Assembly: GCF_949987515.2 (NCBI RefSeq)
Contig: NC_082687.1
Span: 19,266,148-19,330,147, forward strand
Origin: Delphinus delphis
Taxonomy: Eukaryota; Chordata; Mammalia; Artiodactyla; Delphinidae
Direction: 5' to 3'
Length of the DNA: 64,000 nt
Below the pieces are notes generated by a model, which was given only the letters and a program-made list of their open reading frames with translations, was not told the DNA's origin and did no database searches. How positions within the stretch are numbered: the stretch's first letter is position 1; each line of letters opens with the position of its first letter. Below are positions 22,899 through 34,790 of this stretch, one piece after another. The position numbers and the translations under genes were made by a program.

Positions 22899-23132
22899 GT
22901 TGATCCTTGAACAATGCAGAGGTTGGGGCACCAACCCTCACTCAGTCTAAAGTCTGAGTATAACTTTATAGTCAGCCCTCCATATCTTCAGTTTCACAGC
23001 CATGGAGTCAACCAGCTGTGGAACATGTAGTACTATAGTATGCAGTTATTGAAAAAAATTCATGTGTAACTGAATTCATGTGTAACTGGATCTGCACAGT
23101 TCAAACTTGGGTTGTTCAAGGGTCAACTGTAT
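22899..23132. mobile_element. Small DNA transposon (MITE) with terminal inverted repeats
   Basis: The left end AGTTGATCCTTGAACAA and right end TTGTTCAAGGGTCAACT are inverted repeats with one difference, about 230 bases apart. Internal phrases (TCAGCCCTCCATATCTTCAG, ATGGAGTCAACCAGC) are those of Tigger/mariner-derived short elements. It is non-autonomous: no transposase frame. Confidence 0.85.
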
Positions 23133-23996
23133 GAAGGAGCTAAACTTTGCCATTAAAATGGTAGAAGTATTTCAAGGATGAAATTTTTAGATAACTAAAT
23201 TAAAAAAAATACAGCTCCCTCATTTTTTAATACGATATTTTTATTTTATTTTATTTCATAACATGTCTTTTCTTTCAGCAATTGTTGATCATTTATCTAA
23301 ACTTAGACCATTTAAACTTGACCTAGGTGTCAAAGTATATTTTCCTATAATAGTGTAACTCATGAAACCAATAGAATAATGTATTGAACTGGCAAAACAC
23401 CTATTCCTGTTAGGGTGAATACCAATTTGACTGAGTCTTAGTGGGAAAGGAGAACATCTACAGCAACAAGACAGAGCTATTAGCACTAAGAACTAAATGA
23501 TCTGTGCCAGCCAGACTTCATTCCAATAAATATTTGCTCTGAAAAGATAAGATTGCAAACCAGTAAATACTTTCACTGTTTGCTTTAGGAAATTCGTGTA
23601 AATCATTTTTTATCTGAGATAACAATCTGCTTATCTGGAAAAATAGCTCATTTATCAAATAGCGATTTACTTATGAAGACTTACTTCAAGACCTTCATCT
23701 TACTGTATTCACCAACACCAAACTATTACGAACTTTGCCCATTCCCATTTTATTCCTCTCCCTACAAAACCTTGAAAGACCCACCTTAAAACCACTTTAG
23801 CTCAGAAACCAAAACTCTATAAATCTCTCCCTCTGGCTTCTCTCTTCTGAGACACAGCTAACATGGTATTCTGCTTTACTGTAGTGAGTTCTAATAACTT
23901 TAGCTTTACTGATTCTTTGCTTGGTGATTTTTTATTTCTCCATAACATTTATTTCACCAAATATATAATAAAATTATACAGAGGAAAGATTTTACA
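23133..23996. other. AT-rich non-coding DNA left of the full-length L1
   Basis: No gene or assignable repeat was seen. The sequence just left of the L1 tail at 23998 (AAAGATTTTACAC) has no obvious match beyond the 5' end of the L1 at 30945, so a target duplication was not found. Confidence 0.5.
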
Positions 23997-24379
23997 CTTT
24001 TTTTTTACATCTTTATTGGAGTATAATTGCTTTACAATGGTGTGTTAGTTTCTGCTTTATAACAAACTGAATCAGTTATACATATACATATGTTCCCATA
24101 TGTCTTCCCGCTTGCATCTCCCTCCCTCCCACCCTCCCTATCCCACCCCTCTAGGTGGTCACAAAGCACCGAGCTGATCTCCCTGTGCTATGCAGCTGCT
24201 TCCCACTAGCTATCTATTTTACATTTGGTAGTGTATATATGTCCATGCCACTCTCTCACTTTGTAACAACTTATCCTTCCCCCTCCCCATATCCTCAAGT
24301 CCATTCTCTAGTAGGTCAGCCTCTTTATTCCCGTCTTACCCCTAGGTTCTTCATGACTTTTTCTTTTTTTCTTAGATTC

Positions 24380-27300
24380 CATATATATGTGTTAGCATAC
24401 AGTATTAGTCTTTCTCTTTCTGACTTACTTCACACTGTATGACAGACTCTAGGTCCATCCACCTCACTACAAATAACTCAATTTCGTTTATTTTTATGGC
24501 TGACTAATATTCCATTGTATATATGTGCCGCATCTTCTTTATCCATTCATCTGATGATGGACACCTAGGTTGTTTCTGTCTCTTGGCTATTGTAAATAGA
24601 GCTGCAGTGAACATTTTGGTACATGACTCTTTTTGAATTATGGTTTTCTCAGGGTATATGCCCAGTAGTGGGATTGCTGGGTCATATGGTAGTTCTATTT
24701 GTAGGTTTTTAAGGAACCTCCATACTGTTCTCCATAGTAGGCTGTACCAATTCACATTCCCAACAACAGTGCAAGAGTGATCCCTTTTCTCCACACCCTC
24801 TCCAGCAATTATTGTTTCTAGATTTTTTGATGATGGCCATTCTGACTGATGTGAGATGATATCACACTGTAGTTTTGATTTGCATTTCTCTAATGATTAA
24901 TGATGTTGAGCATTCTTTCATGTGTTTGTTGGCAATCTGTATATCTTCTTTGGAGAAATGTCTATTTAGGTCTTCTGCCCATTTTTGGATTGGGTTGTTT
25001 GTTTTTTTGTTACTGAGCTGCATGAGCTGTTTGTAAATTTTGGAGATTAATCCTTTGTCAGTTGCTTCATTTGCAAATATTTTCTCCCATTCTGAGGGTT
25101 GTCTTTTGGTCTTGTTTATGGTTTCCTTTGCTGTGCAAAAGCTTTTAAGTTTCATTAGGTCCCATTTGTTTACTTTTGTTTTTATTTCCATTTGTCTAGG
25201 AGGTGGGTCAAAAAGGATCTTGCTGTGATTTATGTCATAGAGTGTTCTGCCTATGTTTTCCTCTAAGAGTTTGATAGTTTCTGGCCTTACATTTAGGTCT
25301 TTAATCCATTTTGAGCTTATTTTTGTGTATGGTGTTAGGGAGTGATCTAATCTCATACTTTTACATGTACCTGCCCAGTTTTCCCAGCACCACTTATTGA
25401 AGAGGCTGTCCTTTCTCCACTGTACATTCCTGCCTCCTTTATCAAAGATAAGGTGCCCATATGTGCATGGGTTTATCTCTGGGCTTTCTATCCTGTTCCA
25501 TTGATCTATCTTTCTCTTTTTGTGCCAGTACCATACTGTCTTGATTACTGTAGTTTTGTAGTATAGTCTGAAGTCAGGGAGTCTGATTCCTCCAGTTCCA
25601 TTTTTCTTTCTCAAGATTGCTTTGGCTATTCGGGGTCTTTTGTGTTTCCATACAAATTGTGGAATTTTTTGTTCTAGTTCTGTGAAAAATGCCAGTGGTA
25701 GTTTGATAGGGATTGCACTGAATGTGTAGATTGCTTTGGGTAGTAGAGTCATTTTCACATTGTTGATTCTTCCAATCCAAGAACATGGTATATCTCTCCA
25801 TCTATTTGTATCATCTTTAATTTCTTTCATCAGTGTCGTATAATTTTCTGCGTACAGGTCTTTTGTCTCCTTAGGTAGGTTTATTCCTAGATATTTTATT
25901 CTTTTTGTTGCAATGGTAAATGGGAGTGTTTTCTTAATTTCACTTTCAGATTTTTCATCATTAGTGTATAGGAATACAAGAGATTTCTGTGCATTAATTT
26001 TGTAACCAGCTACTTTACCAAATTCATTGATTAGCTCTAGTAGTTTTCTGGTAGCATCTTTAGGATTCTCTATGTATAGTATCATGTCATCTGCAAACAG
26101 TGACAGTTTTACTTTTTCTTTTCCAATTTGGATTCCTTTTATTTCCTTTTCTTCTCTGATTGCTGTGGCTAAAACTTCCAAAACTATGTTGAATAAGAGT
26201 GGTGAGAGTGGGCAACCTTGTCTTGTTTCTGATCTTAGTGGAAATGGTTTCAATTTTTCACCAGAGGACAATGTGGGCTGTGGGTTTGTCATATATGGCC
26301 TTTATTATGTTGAGGAAAGTTCCCTCTATGCCTACTTTCTGGAGGGATTTTATCATGAATGGTGTTGAATTTTGTTGAAAGCTTTCTCTGCATCGACTGA
26401 GATGATCATATGGTTCTTCTCCTTCAATTTGTTAATATGGTGTATCACATTGATTGATTTGCATATATTGAAGAATCCTTGCATTCCTGGAATAAACCCC
26501 ACTTGATCTTGGTGTATGATCCTTTTAATATGCTGTTGGATTCTATTTGCTAGTATTTTGCTGAGGATTTTTGCATCTATGTTCATCAGTGCTATTGGCC
26601 TGTAGTTTTCTTTCTTTGTGACATCCTTGTCTGGTTTTCATATCAGGGTGATGGTGGCCTTGTAGAATAAGTTTGGGAGTGTTCCTCTCTCTGCTATATT
26701 TTGCAAGAGTTTGAGAAGGATAGGTGTTAGTTCTTCTCTAAATGTTTGATAGAATTCACCTGTAAAGCCATCTGGTCCTGGGCTTTTGTTTGTTGGGAGA
26801 TTTTTCATCACAGTTTCAATTTCAGTGCTTGTGATTGGTCTGTTCATATTTTCTATTTCTTCCTGATTCAGTCTTAGAAGGTTGTGCTTTTCTAAGAATT
26901 TGTCCATTTCTTCCAGGTTGTCCATTTTATTGGCATAGAGTTGCTTGTAGTAATCTCTCATGATCTTTTGTATTTCTGCAGTGTCAGTTGTTACTTCTTT
27001 TTCATTTCTAATTCTGTTGATTCGAGTCTTCTCCCTTTTTTTCTTGATGAGTCTGGCTAATGGTTTATCAATTTTGTTTATCTTCTCAAAGAACCAGCTT
27101 TTAGTTTTATTGATCTTTGCTATAGTTTCCTTCATTTCTTTTTCATTTATTTCTGATCTGATCTTTATGATTTCTTTCCTCCTGCTAACTTTCGGTTTTT
27201 TTGTTCTTCTTTCTCTAATTGCTTTCAGTGCCAGGTTAGGTTGTTTATTCGAGATGTTTCCTGTTTCTTAAGGTAGGATTGTATTGCTATAAACTTCCCT

Positions 27301-28130
27301 CTTAGAACTGCTTTTGCTGCATCTCATAGGTTTTGGGTCATCGTGTCTCCATTGCCATTTGTTTCTAGGTGTTTTTTGATTTCCTCTTTGATTTGTTCAG
27401 TGATCATTTCTTTATTAAGTAGTGTATTGTTTAGCTTCCCTGTGTTTGTATTATTTACAGTCTTTTCCTGTAATTGATATCTAGTCTCATAGCGTTGTGG
27501 TCAGAAAAGATACTTGATATGATTTCAATTTTCTAAAATTTACCAAGGCTTGATTTGTGACCCAAGATATGATCTATCATGGAGAATGTTCCATGAGCAC
27601 TTGAGAAGAATGTGTATTCTGTTGATTTTGGATGGAATGTCCTATAAATATCAATTAAGTCCATCTTGTTTAATGTATCATTTAGAGCTTGTGTTTCCTT
27701 ATTTATTTTCATTTTGGGTGATCTGTCCGTTGGTAAAAGTGGGGTGTTAAAGTCCCCTACTATGATTTTGTTACTGTCGATTTCCCGTTTTACAGCTGTT
27801 AGTATTTGCCTTATGTATTGAGGTGTTCCTATGTTGGGTGCATAAATATTTACAATTGTTATATCTTCTTCTTGGAGTGATCCCTTGATCATTATGTCGT
27901 GTCCTTCTTTGTCTCTTGTAATAGACTTTATTTTAAAGTCTATTTTGTCTGATATGAGAATTGCTACTCCAGCTTTCTTCTGATTTCCATTTGCATAGAA
28001 TATCTTTTTCCATCTCCTCACTTTCAGTCTGTATGTGTCCCTAGGTCTGAAGTGGGTCTCTTGTTGACAGCATATATACGGGTCTTCTTTCTGTATCCAT
28101 TCAGCCAGTCTGTGTCTTTGGTGGGAGCAT
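24380..28130 (-). pseudogene. ORF2p: L1 ORF2 (endonuclease/reverse transcriptase), broken
   Basis: The remnant is split into open pieces. The endonuclease piece (28021-27533) keeps AILISDKIDF, NIYAPN, VGDFNT and SMIDHI, blocks of the apurinic-endonuclease-like fold. The N-terminal part before it is out of frame. The next pieces cover the RT N-terminal region (27135-26638, with [15 protein letters not shown]) and RT motif A (26586-26353), where VDAEKAF keeps the catalytic aspartate. The longest piece (26292-24862, 476 codons) has [13 protein letters not shown] and FADD at residues 66-69, the catalytic pair. The C-terminal piece (24794-24504) ends early with a stop in MEY. At least four breaks are therefore seen, but the visible active-site aspartates are intact. 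Confidence 0.93.
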
Positions 28131-28172
28131 TTAATCCATTTATATTTAAGGTAATTATCGATATGTATGTGC

Positions 28173-29128
28173 CTAGTCCCATTTTCTTAATTGTTTTGGG
28201 TTTTTTATTGTAGGTCTTCTCCTTCTCTTGTGTTTCTTGCCTAGAGAAGTTCCTTTAGCATTTATTGTAAAGCTGGTTTGGTGGTGCTGAATTCTCAGCT
28301 TTTGCTTGTCTCTAAAGGTTTTCATTTCTCCATCAAATCTGAATGAGATCCTTGCTGGGTAGAGTAATCTTGGTTGCAGGTTCTTGTCCTTCATCACTTT
28401 AAATATGTCCTGCCAGTCCCTTCTGGCTTGCAGAGTTTCTGCTGAAAGATCAGTTGTTAACCTTATGGGGATTCCCTTGTGTGTTATTTGTTGTTTTTCC
28501 CTTGCTCTTTTAATATGTTTTCTTTGTATTTAATTTTTGATAGTTTGGTTAATATGTGTCTTGGCATGTTTCTCCTTGGATTTATCCTGTATGGGACTCT
28601 CTGAGCTTCCTGGACTTGATTAACTATTTCCTTTCCCATATTAGGGAAGTTTTCAACTATAATCTCTTCAAGTATTGGCTCAGTCCCTTTCTTTTTCTCT
28701 TCTTCTTCTGGAACCCCTATCATTCGAATGTTGGTGCATTTAATGTTGTCCCAGAGGTCTGTGAGACTGTCCTCAGTTCTTTTCATTCTCTTTTCTTTAT
28801 TCTGCTCTGCAGTAGTTATTTCCACTATTTTATCTTCCAGGTCACTTGGTCGTTCTTCTGCCTCAGTTATTCTACTATTGATCCCTTCTAGAGTATTTTT
28901 AATTTCATTTATTGTGCTGTTCATCGTTGCTTATTTCCTCTTTAGTTCTTCTAGGTCCTTGTTAAATGTTTCTTGCATTTTCTGTATTCTATTTCCAAGA
29001 TTTTGGATCATCTTTACTATCATTCTGAATTCTTTTTCAGATAGACTGCCTATTTCCTCTTCATTTGTTAGGTCTGGTGGGATTTTACCTTGATCCTTCA
29101 TCTGCTGTGTGTTTTCCTGTCTTTTCAT
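28173..29128 (-). pseudogene. ORF1p: L1 ORF1 (RNA-binding chaperone), broken
   Basis: The L1 ORF1 protein is a trimeric coiled-coil RNA-binding chaperone. Three pieces remain. The first (29128-28931, 65 codons) runs from MKRQENTQQMKDQ to ELKRK and ends with an in-frame stop. The second (28924-28484) resumes in the same frame two codons later with MNSTINEIKNTL, and contains the end of the coiled coil and the RRM-like region (NIRMIGVPEEEE). The third (28397-28173) is in another frame and holds the C-terminal domain (LYPARISFRFDGE). So there is one nonsense change plus at least one frameshift. Confidence 0.92.
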
Positions 29129-29129
29129 T

Positions 29130-30944
29130 TTGCTTATCTTACTGTGTTTGGGGTCTCCTTTTTGCTGGCTGAAGGTTCGTAGTTCCCGTTGTTTTTGGTG
29201 TCTGTCCCCAGTGGCTAAGGTTGGTTCAGTGGGTTGTGTAGGTTTCTTGGTGGAGGGGACTAGTGCCTGTGTTCTGGTGGATGAGGCTGGATGTTGTCTT
29301 TCTGGTGGGCAGGTCCACGTCTGGTGGTGTGTTTTGGGGTGTCTGTGGCCTTATTATGATTTTAGGCAGCCTCTCTGCTAATGGGTGGGGTTGTGTTCCT
29401 GTCTTGCTAGCTGTTTGGCATAGGGTGTGCAGCACTGTAGCTTGCTGGTCATTGAATGAAGCTGGGTCTTGGCGTTGACATGGAGATCTCTGGGGGATTT
29501 TCGCCGTTTGATATTACATGGAGCAGGCAGGTCTCCTGTGGACCAGTGTCATGAAGTTGGCTCCTCCACCTCAGAGGCACAGCGCTGATGCCTGGCTGGA
29601 GCACCAAGAGCCTGTCCTCCACACAGCTCAGAATAAAAGGGATAAAAAAAATAGAAGGAAAGAAAGAAAGGATAAAATAAATTAAAGTAAGAGAAAATAA
29701 AGTTATTAAAGAGTAATTATTAAGAAGAAAATTTTTAAAAAGTAAAAAAAAAAAAAGAAAAAAAACCCCAGATGGTCAGAACCCTAGGGCAAATGGTGAA
29801 AGCAAAGCTATACACACAAAATCTCACACAGAAGCGTACACATACACTCACAAAAAGAGGAAAAGGGGAAAAAATAATATATCTTGCTCCCGAAGTCCAC
29901 CTCCTCAATTTGGGATGATTCGTTGTCAATTCAGGTATTCCACAGATGCAGCGTATATCAAGTTGACTGTGGAGATTTAATCCGCTGCGCCTGAGGCTGC
30001 TGGGAGAGATTTCCCTTTCTCTCCTTTGTTCGCACAGCTCCTAGGGCTGAGCTTTGGATTTGGCCCCGCCTCTGCGTGTAGGTCGCCTGAGGGAATCTGT
30101 TCTTTGCTCAAAAGGGATGGGGTTAAAGGAGCAGCTGATGCTGATTCCGCAGCTGTGGCTCACTTAGGCTGGGGGCGGGGGAGGGAGGGGCACGGCGTGC
30201 GGGGCGGGCCTGCGGCGGCAGAGGCCGGCGTAACTTTGCACCAGCCTGAGGCGCGCCGGGCATTCTCCCGGGGAAATGGCGGGCTGCACAGGCTCCCGGG
30301 AGCGGAGGTGTGGAAAGTGACCTGTGCTCGCACACAGGCTTCTTGGTGGCGGCAGCAGCAGCCTTAGCGTCTCATGCCCGTCTCTGGGGTCTGCGCTGAT
30401 AGCCGCAGCCTGCGCCCGTCTCCTTTAAGCGGCGCTCTGAAGCCCCTCTCCTCGCACACCAGGAAACAAAGAGGCAAGAAAAAGTCTGTTGCCTCTTCGG
30501 CAGGTCCAGACTGTTCCCCGGAGTCCCTCCCGGCTAGCCGTGGTGTACTAACACCCTGCATGCTGTGTTCACGCCGCCAACTCCAGTGCCAACTCCAGTC
30601 CTCTGCCGGCGCTCCGACCGAAGCCTGAGCCTCAGTTCCCAGCCCCGCCCGCCCTGGCGGGGGAGCAGACAAGCCTCTCGGCCTGGTGAGTACTGGTCGG
30701 CCCTGATCCTTTTTGTGCGGGAAGCTCTCTGTTTTGCTCTCCTTTGCGGCTCCAAAGCTTTCCCCCTCCGCCACCCGCAGTCTCCGAGGTACTTGGGGAG
30801 TTTCTTGCCTTTTGGGAGGTCCGAGGTCTTGTGCCAGCGTTCATTAGGTGTTCTATGGGAGCAGTTCCACGTGTAGATATATTTCTGACGTATCTGTGGA
30901 GAGGAAGGTGATCTCCGCGTCTTACTCTTCCGCCATCTTCTCCC
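29130..30944 (-). promoter_or_regulatory. L1 5'UTR/promoter, GC- and CpG-rich
   Basis: The part from about 30050 to 30920 is strikingly GC-rich with many CpGs (for example GGGGCGGGCCTGCGGCGGC near 30200 and GAGGCGCGCCGGGC near 30250). It is the most GC-rich block of the window. In L1 this is the internal RNA polymerase II promoter, read toward lower coordinates. A YY1-type site at the extreme 5' end (CCGCCATCTT on plus, 30930-30939) fits. Whether it still fires cannot be told. Confidence 0.8.
29640..29765. repeat. A-rich low-complexity patch inside L1 5'UTR
   Basis: A run of AAAG/AAAT/AAGG words ending in a 13-A stretch, AGAAAAAAAA and CCCC. It lies within the L1 body, in the 5'UTR. Confidence 0.7.
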
Positions 30945-30984
30945 TAAACTCTGGTGATATTTTGAAGAATTCAACAGTGGGATC

Positions 30985-31227
30985 TAAAAATGGGAGAAAC
31001 TGGCTTCCGTGGTGGCGCAGTGGTTGAGAGTCCGCCTGCCGATGCAGGGGACACGGGTTTGTGCCCTGGTCCGGGAAGATCCCACGTGCCGTGGAGCGGC
31101 TGGGCCCGTGAGCCATGGCCGCTGAGCCTGCGCGTCTGGAGCCTGTGCTCCACAACGGGAGAGGCCACAGCAGTGAGAGGCCCACGTAACGCAAAAAAAT
31201 AAATAAATAAAGTAAAAATGGGGGAAA
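30985..31227 (+). mobile_element. CHR-2-type SINE with target duplication
   Basis: Forward orientation. The head is slightly altered (CTGGCTTCCGTGGTGGCGCAG). Then come GGTTTGTGCCCTGGTCCGGG, GAGCGGCTGGGCCCGTGAG and GAGAGGCCCACGTAACGC, with a short AAATAAATAAATAAA tail. TAAAAATGGGAGAAA at 30985 and TAAAAATGGGGGAAA at 31213 form the duplication, with one change. It inserted just outside the 5' end of the full-length L1. Confidence 0.92.
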
Positions 31228-31744
31228 TTAAGAATATTTTTAGGGTTTTAGATTCTGAGTAGGGTGATTTTAGGGACTGGTCAGAGTTTACATGTAATAA
31301 CCTTGTATTGGTGAGGACAGCAAAGCAAGGTTTTGAAGCAAATCTTGATAAGCAAACTATAACACTAGTCTTAGTATGTATGCTCTTTTCATTGGCTTAT
31401 AAGAACAAATACATTTCATTGAGCGGGCAGATAATTGTTTTTAACTTGGTCTCAGTGTTGTTTAGTATAGGGACAGAAAAGTATGCCTCATCCTTGTGTT
31501 TAACAAAAGGACTGAAAATTATGTTTGTTTTAGTTCTCACTGATGCAGATAGAGAATGAACATGTATTTTTTCATTGAAATAATTTGTCACAAAAGCATT
31601 TAAAGACTAAATTAAAATAAGATATCTAAGTTAGCTATAAAAAACTGCTAATATCCTATGGGACTATAACACTAACCTTTCGGATTATCTTTTCTACTGA
31701 ACAGAAATCATGTAATTTCTATCAGCTGAAAGAAAAATGCACAA
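31228..31744. other. AT-rich non-coding DNA
   Basis: No gene or element recognised; short opposed open frames at 31308-31591 have no family resemblance. Confidence 0.5.
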
Positions 31745-31930
31745 TATAAGATCTGTAAGTTGAGTTTTAAGTGTCTTACTGAGGACTATAGCCTGGGAGA
31801 CAGCCTCTCAGATAGCTCTGAGAAACTGCTCTGAAGAGGTAGGGGGCGGACAGTATATATGTGACTTTGGCTAAGGAATATGTGCCATCCAGCATACATT
31901 GCAGTAGAAGGTTACTGCTAGTTAGAAGAG
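31745..31930 (-). mobile_element. Partial ERV1-type LTR, reverse
   Basis: ACTGAGGACTATAGCCTGGG followed by AGACAGCCTCTCAGA (31780-31815) is the reverse complement of the block at 19860-19898 in the forward LTR. The minus strand continues with TAAAACTCAACTTACAG, the degraded poly(A)-signal region. To the right lies a U3-like part (CAGTATATATGTGACTTTGGC). It is the same LTR type as at 19589, in the opposite direction, and is truncated. Confidence 0.7.
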
Positions 31931-32899
31931 CAGATATCTTAGTTAATGCTTTCAGTTAATGAATTTTTTTTTCTAATAGGAAGATGCAAGAATCTGGGTT
32001 CATGTAATTTTTTTTTTTTGAAATATAACTATCTGAGGGCCTATTTTGCTTGTTTCCCCAAAGCACAGAGTGCATCATTCTGCTCTCCACCCTGAATTCC
32101 TTTCGGGTGTACTGTAGGTCAGCGACTGCTGTGACTAATGACTTACTCCTTGTAGAACTGGATATTAGCAACATTCTTTGTTTTATGCTTCACAATAGCT
32201 GAATTTTTATCCATATATAAATAGCAATTTAAACAAAGATACATTTGCCTAGATAACCTAATAGTCCTTGGTTGGGCCTTTTAAAAAAATGTTTCAGTAT
32301 GACATTAAAAGGGTATGCTACCATTACTTGACTTATTTCAAGTTTTAGATAATTTTTAAAATATTGATGATGTGTCATTGCAAAAAAAATAAATCCCCTT
32401 ATTTAACTACCCACTCCACAAAGCCAAGGGCTGTGTCTCATTAAAAGTTTTAGACTACTGCACATAGCACATGCTCAAGGAATTCCTGCTGAATTGCCTT
32501 CCCTTCAGTCTCTAAAATTCTGTGGTCCTATGTATTTAAATGTAGCCCTATTGATTTTGAGCTTTATGATTCAAAGTATTTACTATATACTATCTCATTT
32601 CGTGCTTTGCTTTTCCTCTTCCCAGTGACTGCCATTATAGTTAAGCAGAATGCTTTAGTGTCAACAAGTTAAAGAGAGATGAATGAATCCTAATGGTGCC
32701 TAAATGAAGTAATTTTCATAATTTCATCTGAATAACTAAAATATAATTTTAAATAGGGAAGACTGCAAACTAAGTGTATAGTTATCTAAATATTTTAAAT
32801 TGAGAAGAAACACTCATAGTTTTATTGTTTTCAGGGTATAACCATCCCTGGGATGGGTACAAAGTTTAAAGTATGGCTAACAGCTGTTAAACAAACTAG
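31931..32899. other. AT-rich non-coding DNA
   Basis: Nothing recognised except short A/T runs at 31966-31974 and 32009-32020. Confidence 0.5.
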
Positions 32900-33660
32900 G
32901 AAGAGAGTGAAGCAATAGAGGTGAAAATGGTTTCAAGCCAGAGATATTTGTTTTGGATTGGATTTTGATATGTGATTTTAGTCTGAAGAAAACAATTATA
33001 AAAAACTTGAAGACAGCACTGAGCATGGGATGTTTGTGTATGATGGTGGTAAGAGGGGAATATTGGAAAAAAATTGGGGGGAAGTGGTGAGAAAACATAA
33101 CTGGAGAGAATATTATATTTCAAAACAATGGAAGTTTGGAGAAGTAAGTGAAACTGCTTTTTTCATAATTTAAAAAGCCAGAATGAGAAATTTGATTTGA
33201 TTTTACAATATAACTGATGCAAATAGGACTGTCATATATATTAGAAAAGTAAACTGAACACAGTATTCAGGACATAGAAGGAAAGAGAGCCTTCTTTGAC
33301 CAGTTGAGAAGCCATGGCAAAAACTCAGACAAGAAGCTATGAGAGTTTGGGTTAAAATTAAAGGACACATCTTAGACATTTTGATGGGTATGTTTTCAGA
33401 ATTTGATGACTGATTGGATATAAGAAATGAAAAGAAGATAAGAATCAAAAATAAATCTAGGATTTTTAATATCCATCTCTGAAATGAGCAGTTTGGGCTG
33501 TGGAATGGGAACAGAATTGTAAATCCAATTTAGACATAGTAGGTTCATAGTTTGGGGCATTCATGTGTGAGATGGATGCTGGGGGTGGGGGGAAGGCTCA
33601 AATTTCACATAGAAATCGGAGCTTAAGATAGAGATTTGAGAATCAGGCATCATTCCACCT
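32900..33660 (+). mobile_element. Possible ancient interspersed repeat, unassigned
   Basis: Purine-rich phrases such as AAGAAAATAAGAATC-like runs, TCTAGGATTTTTAATATCC, GCAGTTTGGGCTGTGGAATGG, AATTTAGACATAGTAGGTTC and AGAGATTTGAGAATCAGGCA follow an order I associate with an old repeated family. The sequence at 43965-44700 may be an earlier part of the same family. The family name and ends are not certain. Confidence 0.35.
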
Positions 33661-34764
33661 GTGAATGTGGGTGACGTTTCTCATGGAAATAATAAATAGC
33701 ACAGAAAAATAAGAGCAAATGGCAAAGTTTCAGGCCACAAGAAAAGATGGAGGATCAAGCACAGACATTAGTTTATTATAAGGAAGAACAGAAGAACAGG
33801 TACTGAGGAAAGAATATTAGATTTTGTGAGAAGAAAGCCATTCTTGGCCTTAGAAGTTTCACTTAGAGAAAGTAGCTTGCAAATGAGTTCCCTCAGCAGT
33901 AAGGAAAGAGTAGGACCTGGATAATAGAATTAATTTTAGAGAAAACATATTATTTCTCAAACTAGATGGAAAAATGAGGATCAATACAAACTTGTACATT
34001 GATGATATATACCATGTATATGGTATCTGAGAAAAAATTATGTAGATTGTGCTTAGGTAAGACAGGGTGTGCACTTTGGAGTTATGCCGTATTAGGGAGA
34101 TGAAAGGAAGTGTGAAGGAAAGAGTTTTTTTTTTTTTTTAGCGAGAGTGTATTTGAATATATTTAGTAAATCAGCATGGAGAGGTGACCCGATGCCCTTT
34201 CTTCCTGCTCATTGCTATGGGGAGCTGGTAGTTCTTGGTGAAAAGCCACAAAGCTTTGTTTTATGAGCATAGAGGTCTTTGGGACAGGAAGGGGTCAAGA
34301 CCTGAAGTACTTTGTTGTAAAGTGAAAAGTTATCAAAAAATTTTGTATAGATCAGGAGTCTTTTAACAAAGTTGTATGGTGAAGAAAGTAATAAGACAGA
34401 GGAACACTGGACTGGTGCCTGAACTGAAAGTTGGAATGCTGAAGGTGTCTTAGGTGTTTATAGTGGTTACCTGCTTTGACCCACTGTCCTGCTGGCCACC
34501 TAATGTGCTAAGGAGGAACCATGCAAATAAGTAAGTAAAAATTCAAGTTATAAAGACTGTAACTCTGGGGCTAGATCTATGGGACACTTGTTGCTGAGCA
34601 TAAAATTGAAGAGTGGTGTATCCTCCTTAGCACCTGAGAGAACACTGCAAGACCAGCAGTTGCACTGAAAGGGCCTCACACCAAACTGCTGGACTGTCCT
34701 AGGTTTAGCAATGACACCAGCCCTACTCCTTACAAGTATTAGAGCTCCATTGTGAGAAACTGAG
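33661..34764. other. Non-coding DNA
   Basis: Contains a 13-base poly(T) at 34126-34139. No gene or clear repeat seen. Confidence 0.45.
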
Positions 34765-34771
34765 GCAGGCC

Positions 34772-34790
34772 GGCCAGCAGGGGGCACCGG
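34772..34790 (+). promoter_or_regulatory. Candidate CTCF binding site
   Basis: GGCCAGCAGGGGGCACCGG matches the CTCF core (CCASYAGRKGGCR type) at its key positions: CCA, AGGGGGC and the following pyrimidine/purine step. It lies in sequence not assigned to any repeat, about 650 bases before a MIR. CTCF would act here as an insulator or loop anchor, with the motif pointing right. Occupancy cannot be inferred from the motif alone. Confidence 0.6.

Larger units (their letters stand above)
23998..30944 (-). mobile_element. Nearly full-length L1 retrotransposon
   Basis: Reverse-oriented LINE-1 of about 6.9 kb. From 5' to 3' on the minus strand: start GGGAGAAGATGGCGGAAGAG at 30944, GC-rich 5'UTR to about 29130 with an A-rich patch at 29640-29760, ORF1 (about 29128-28173), a short spacer, ORF2 (about 28130-24380), a 3'UTR and a poly(A) tail shown as poly(T) at 23998-24006. 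The start contains the AAGATGGCGG element (YY1-type site, 30931-30940) seen at active L1 promoters. All segments are present and in order, but each ORF has stops or frameshifts, so it cannot move on its own. A CHR-2 SINE follows 55 bases beyond the 5' end. Confidence 0.95.

Noticed and set aside
24155..29478. Long plus-strand open frames such as 26027-26368, 27109-27271, 28728-29093 and 29109-29478
   Set aside because: They are antisense shadows of the minus-strand L1 ORFs and 5'UTR.
30026..30974. GC-rich open frames and an apparent CpG island at 30026-30974, possible gene promoter and first exon
   Set aside because: The block is the 5'UTR of the full-length L1, ending exactly at the L1 start motif; there is no independent gene evidence.
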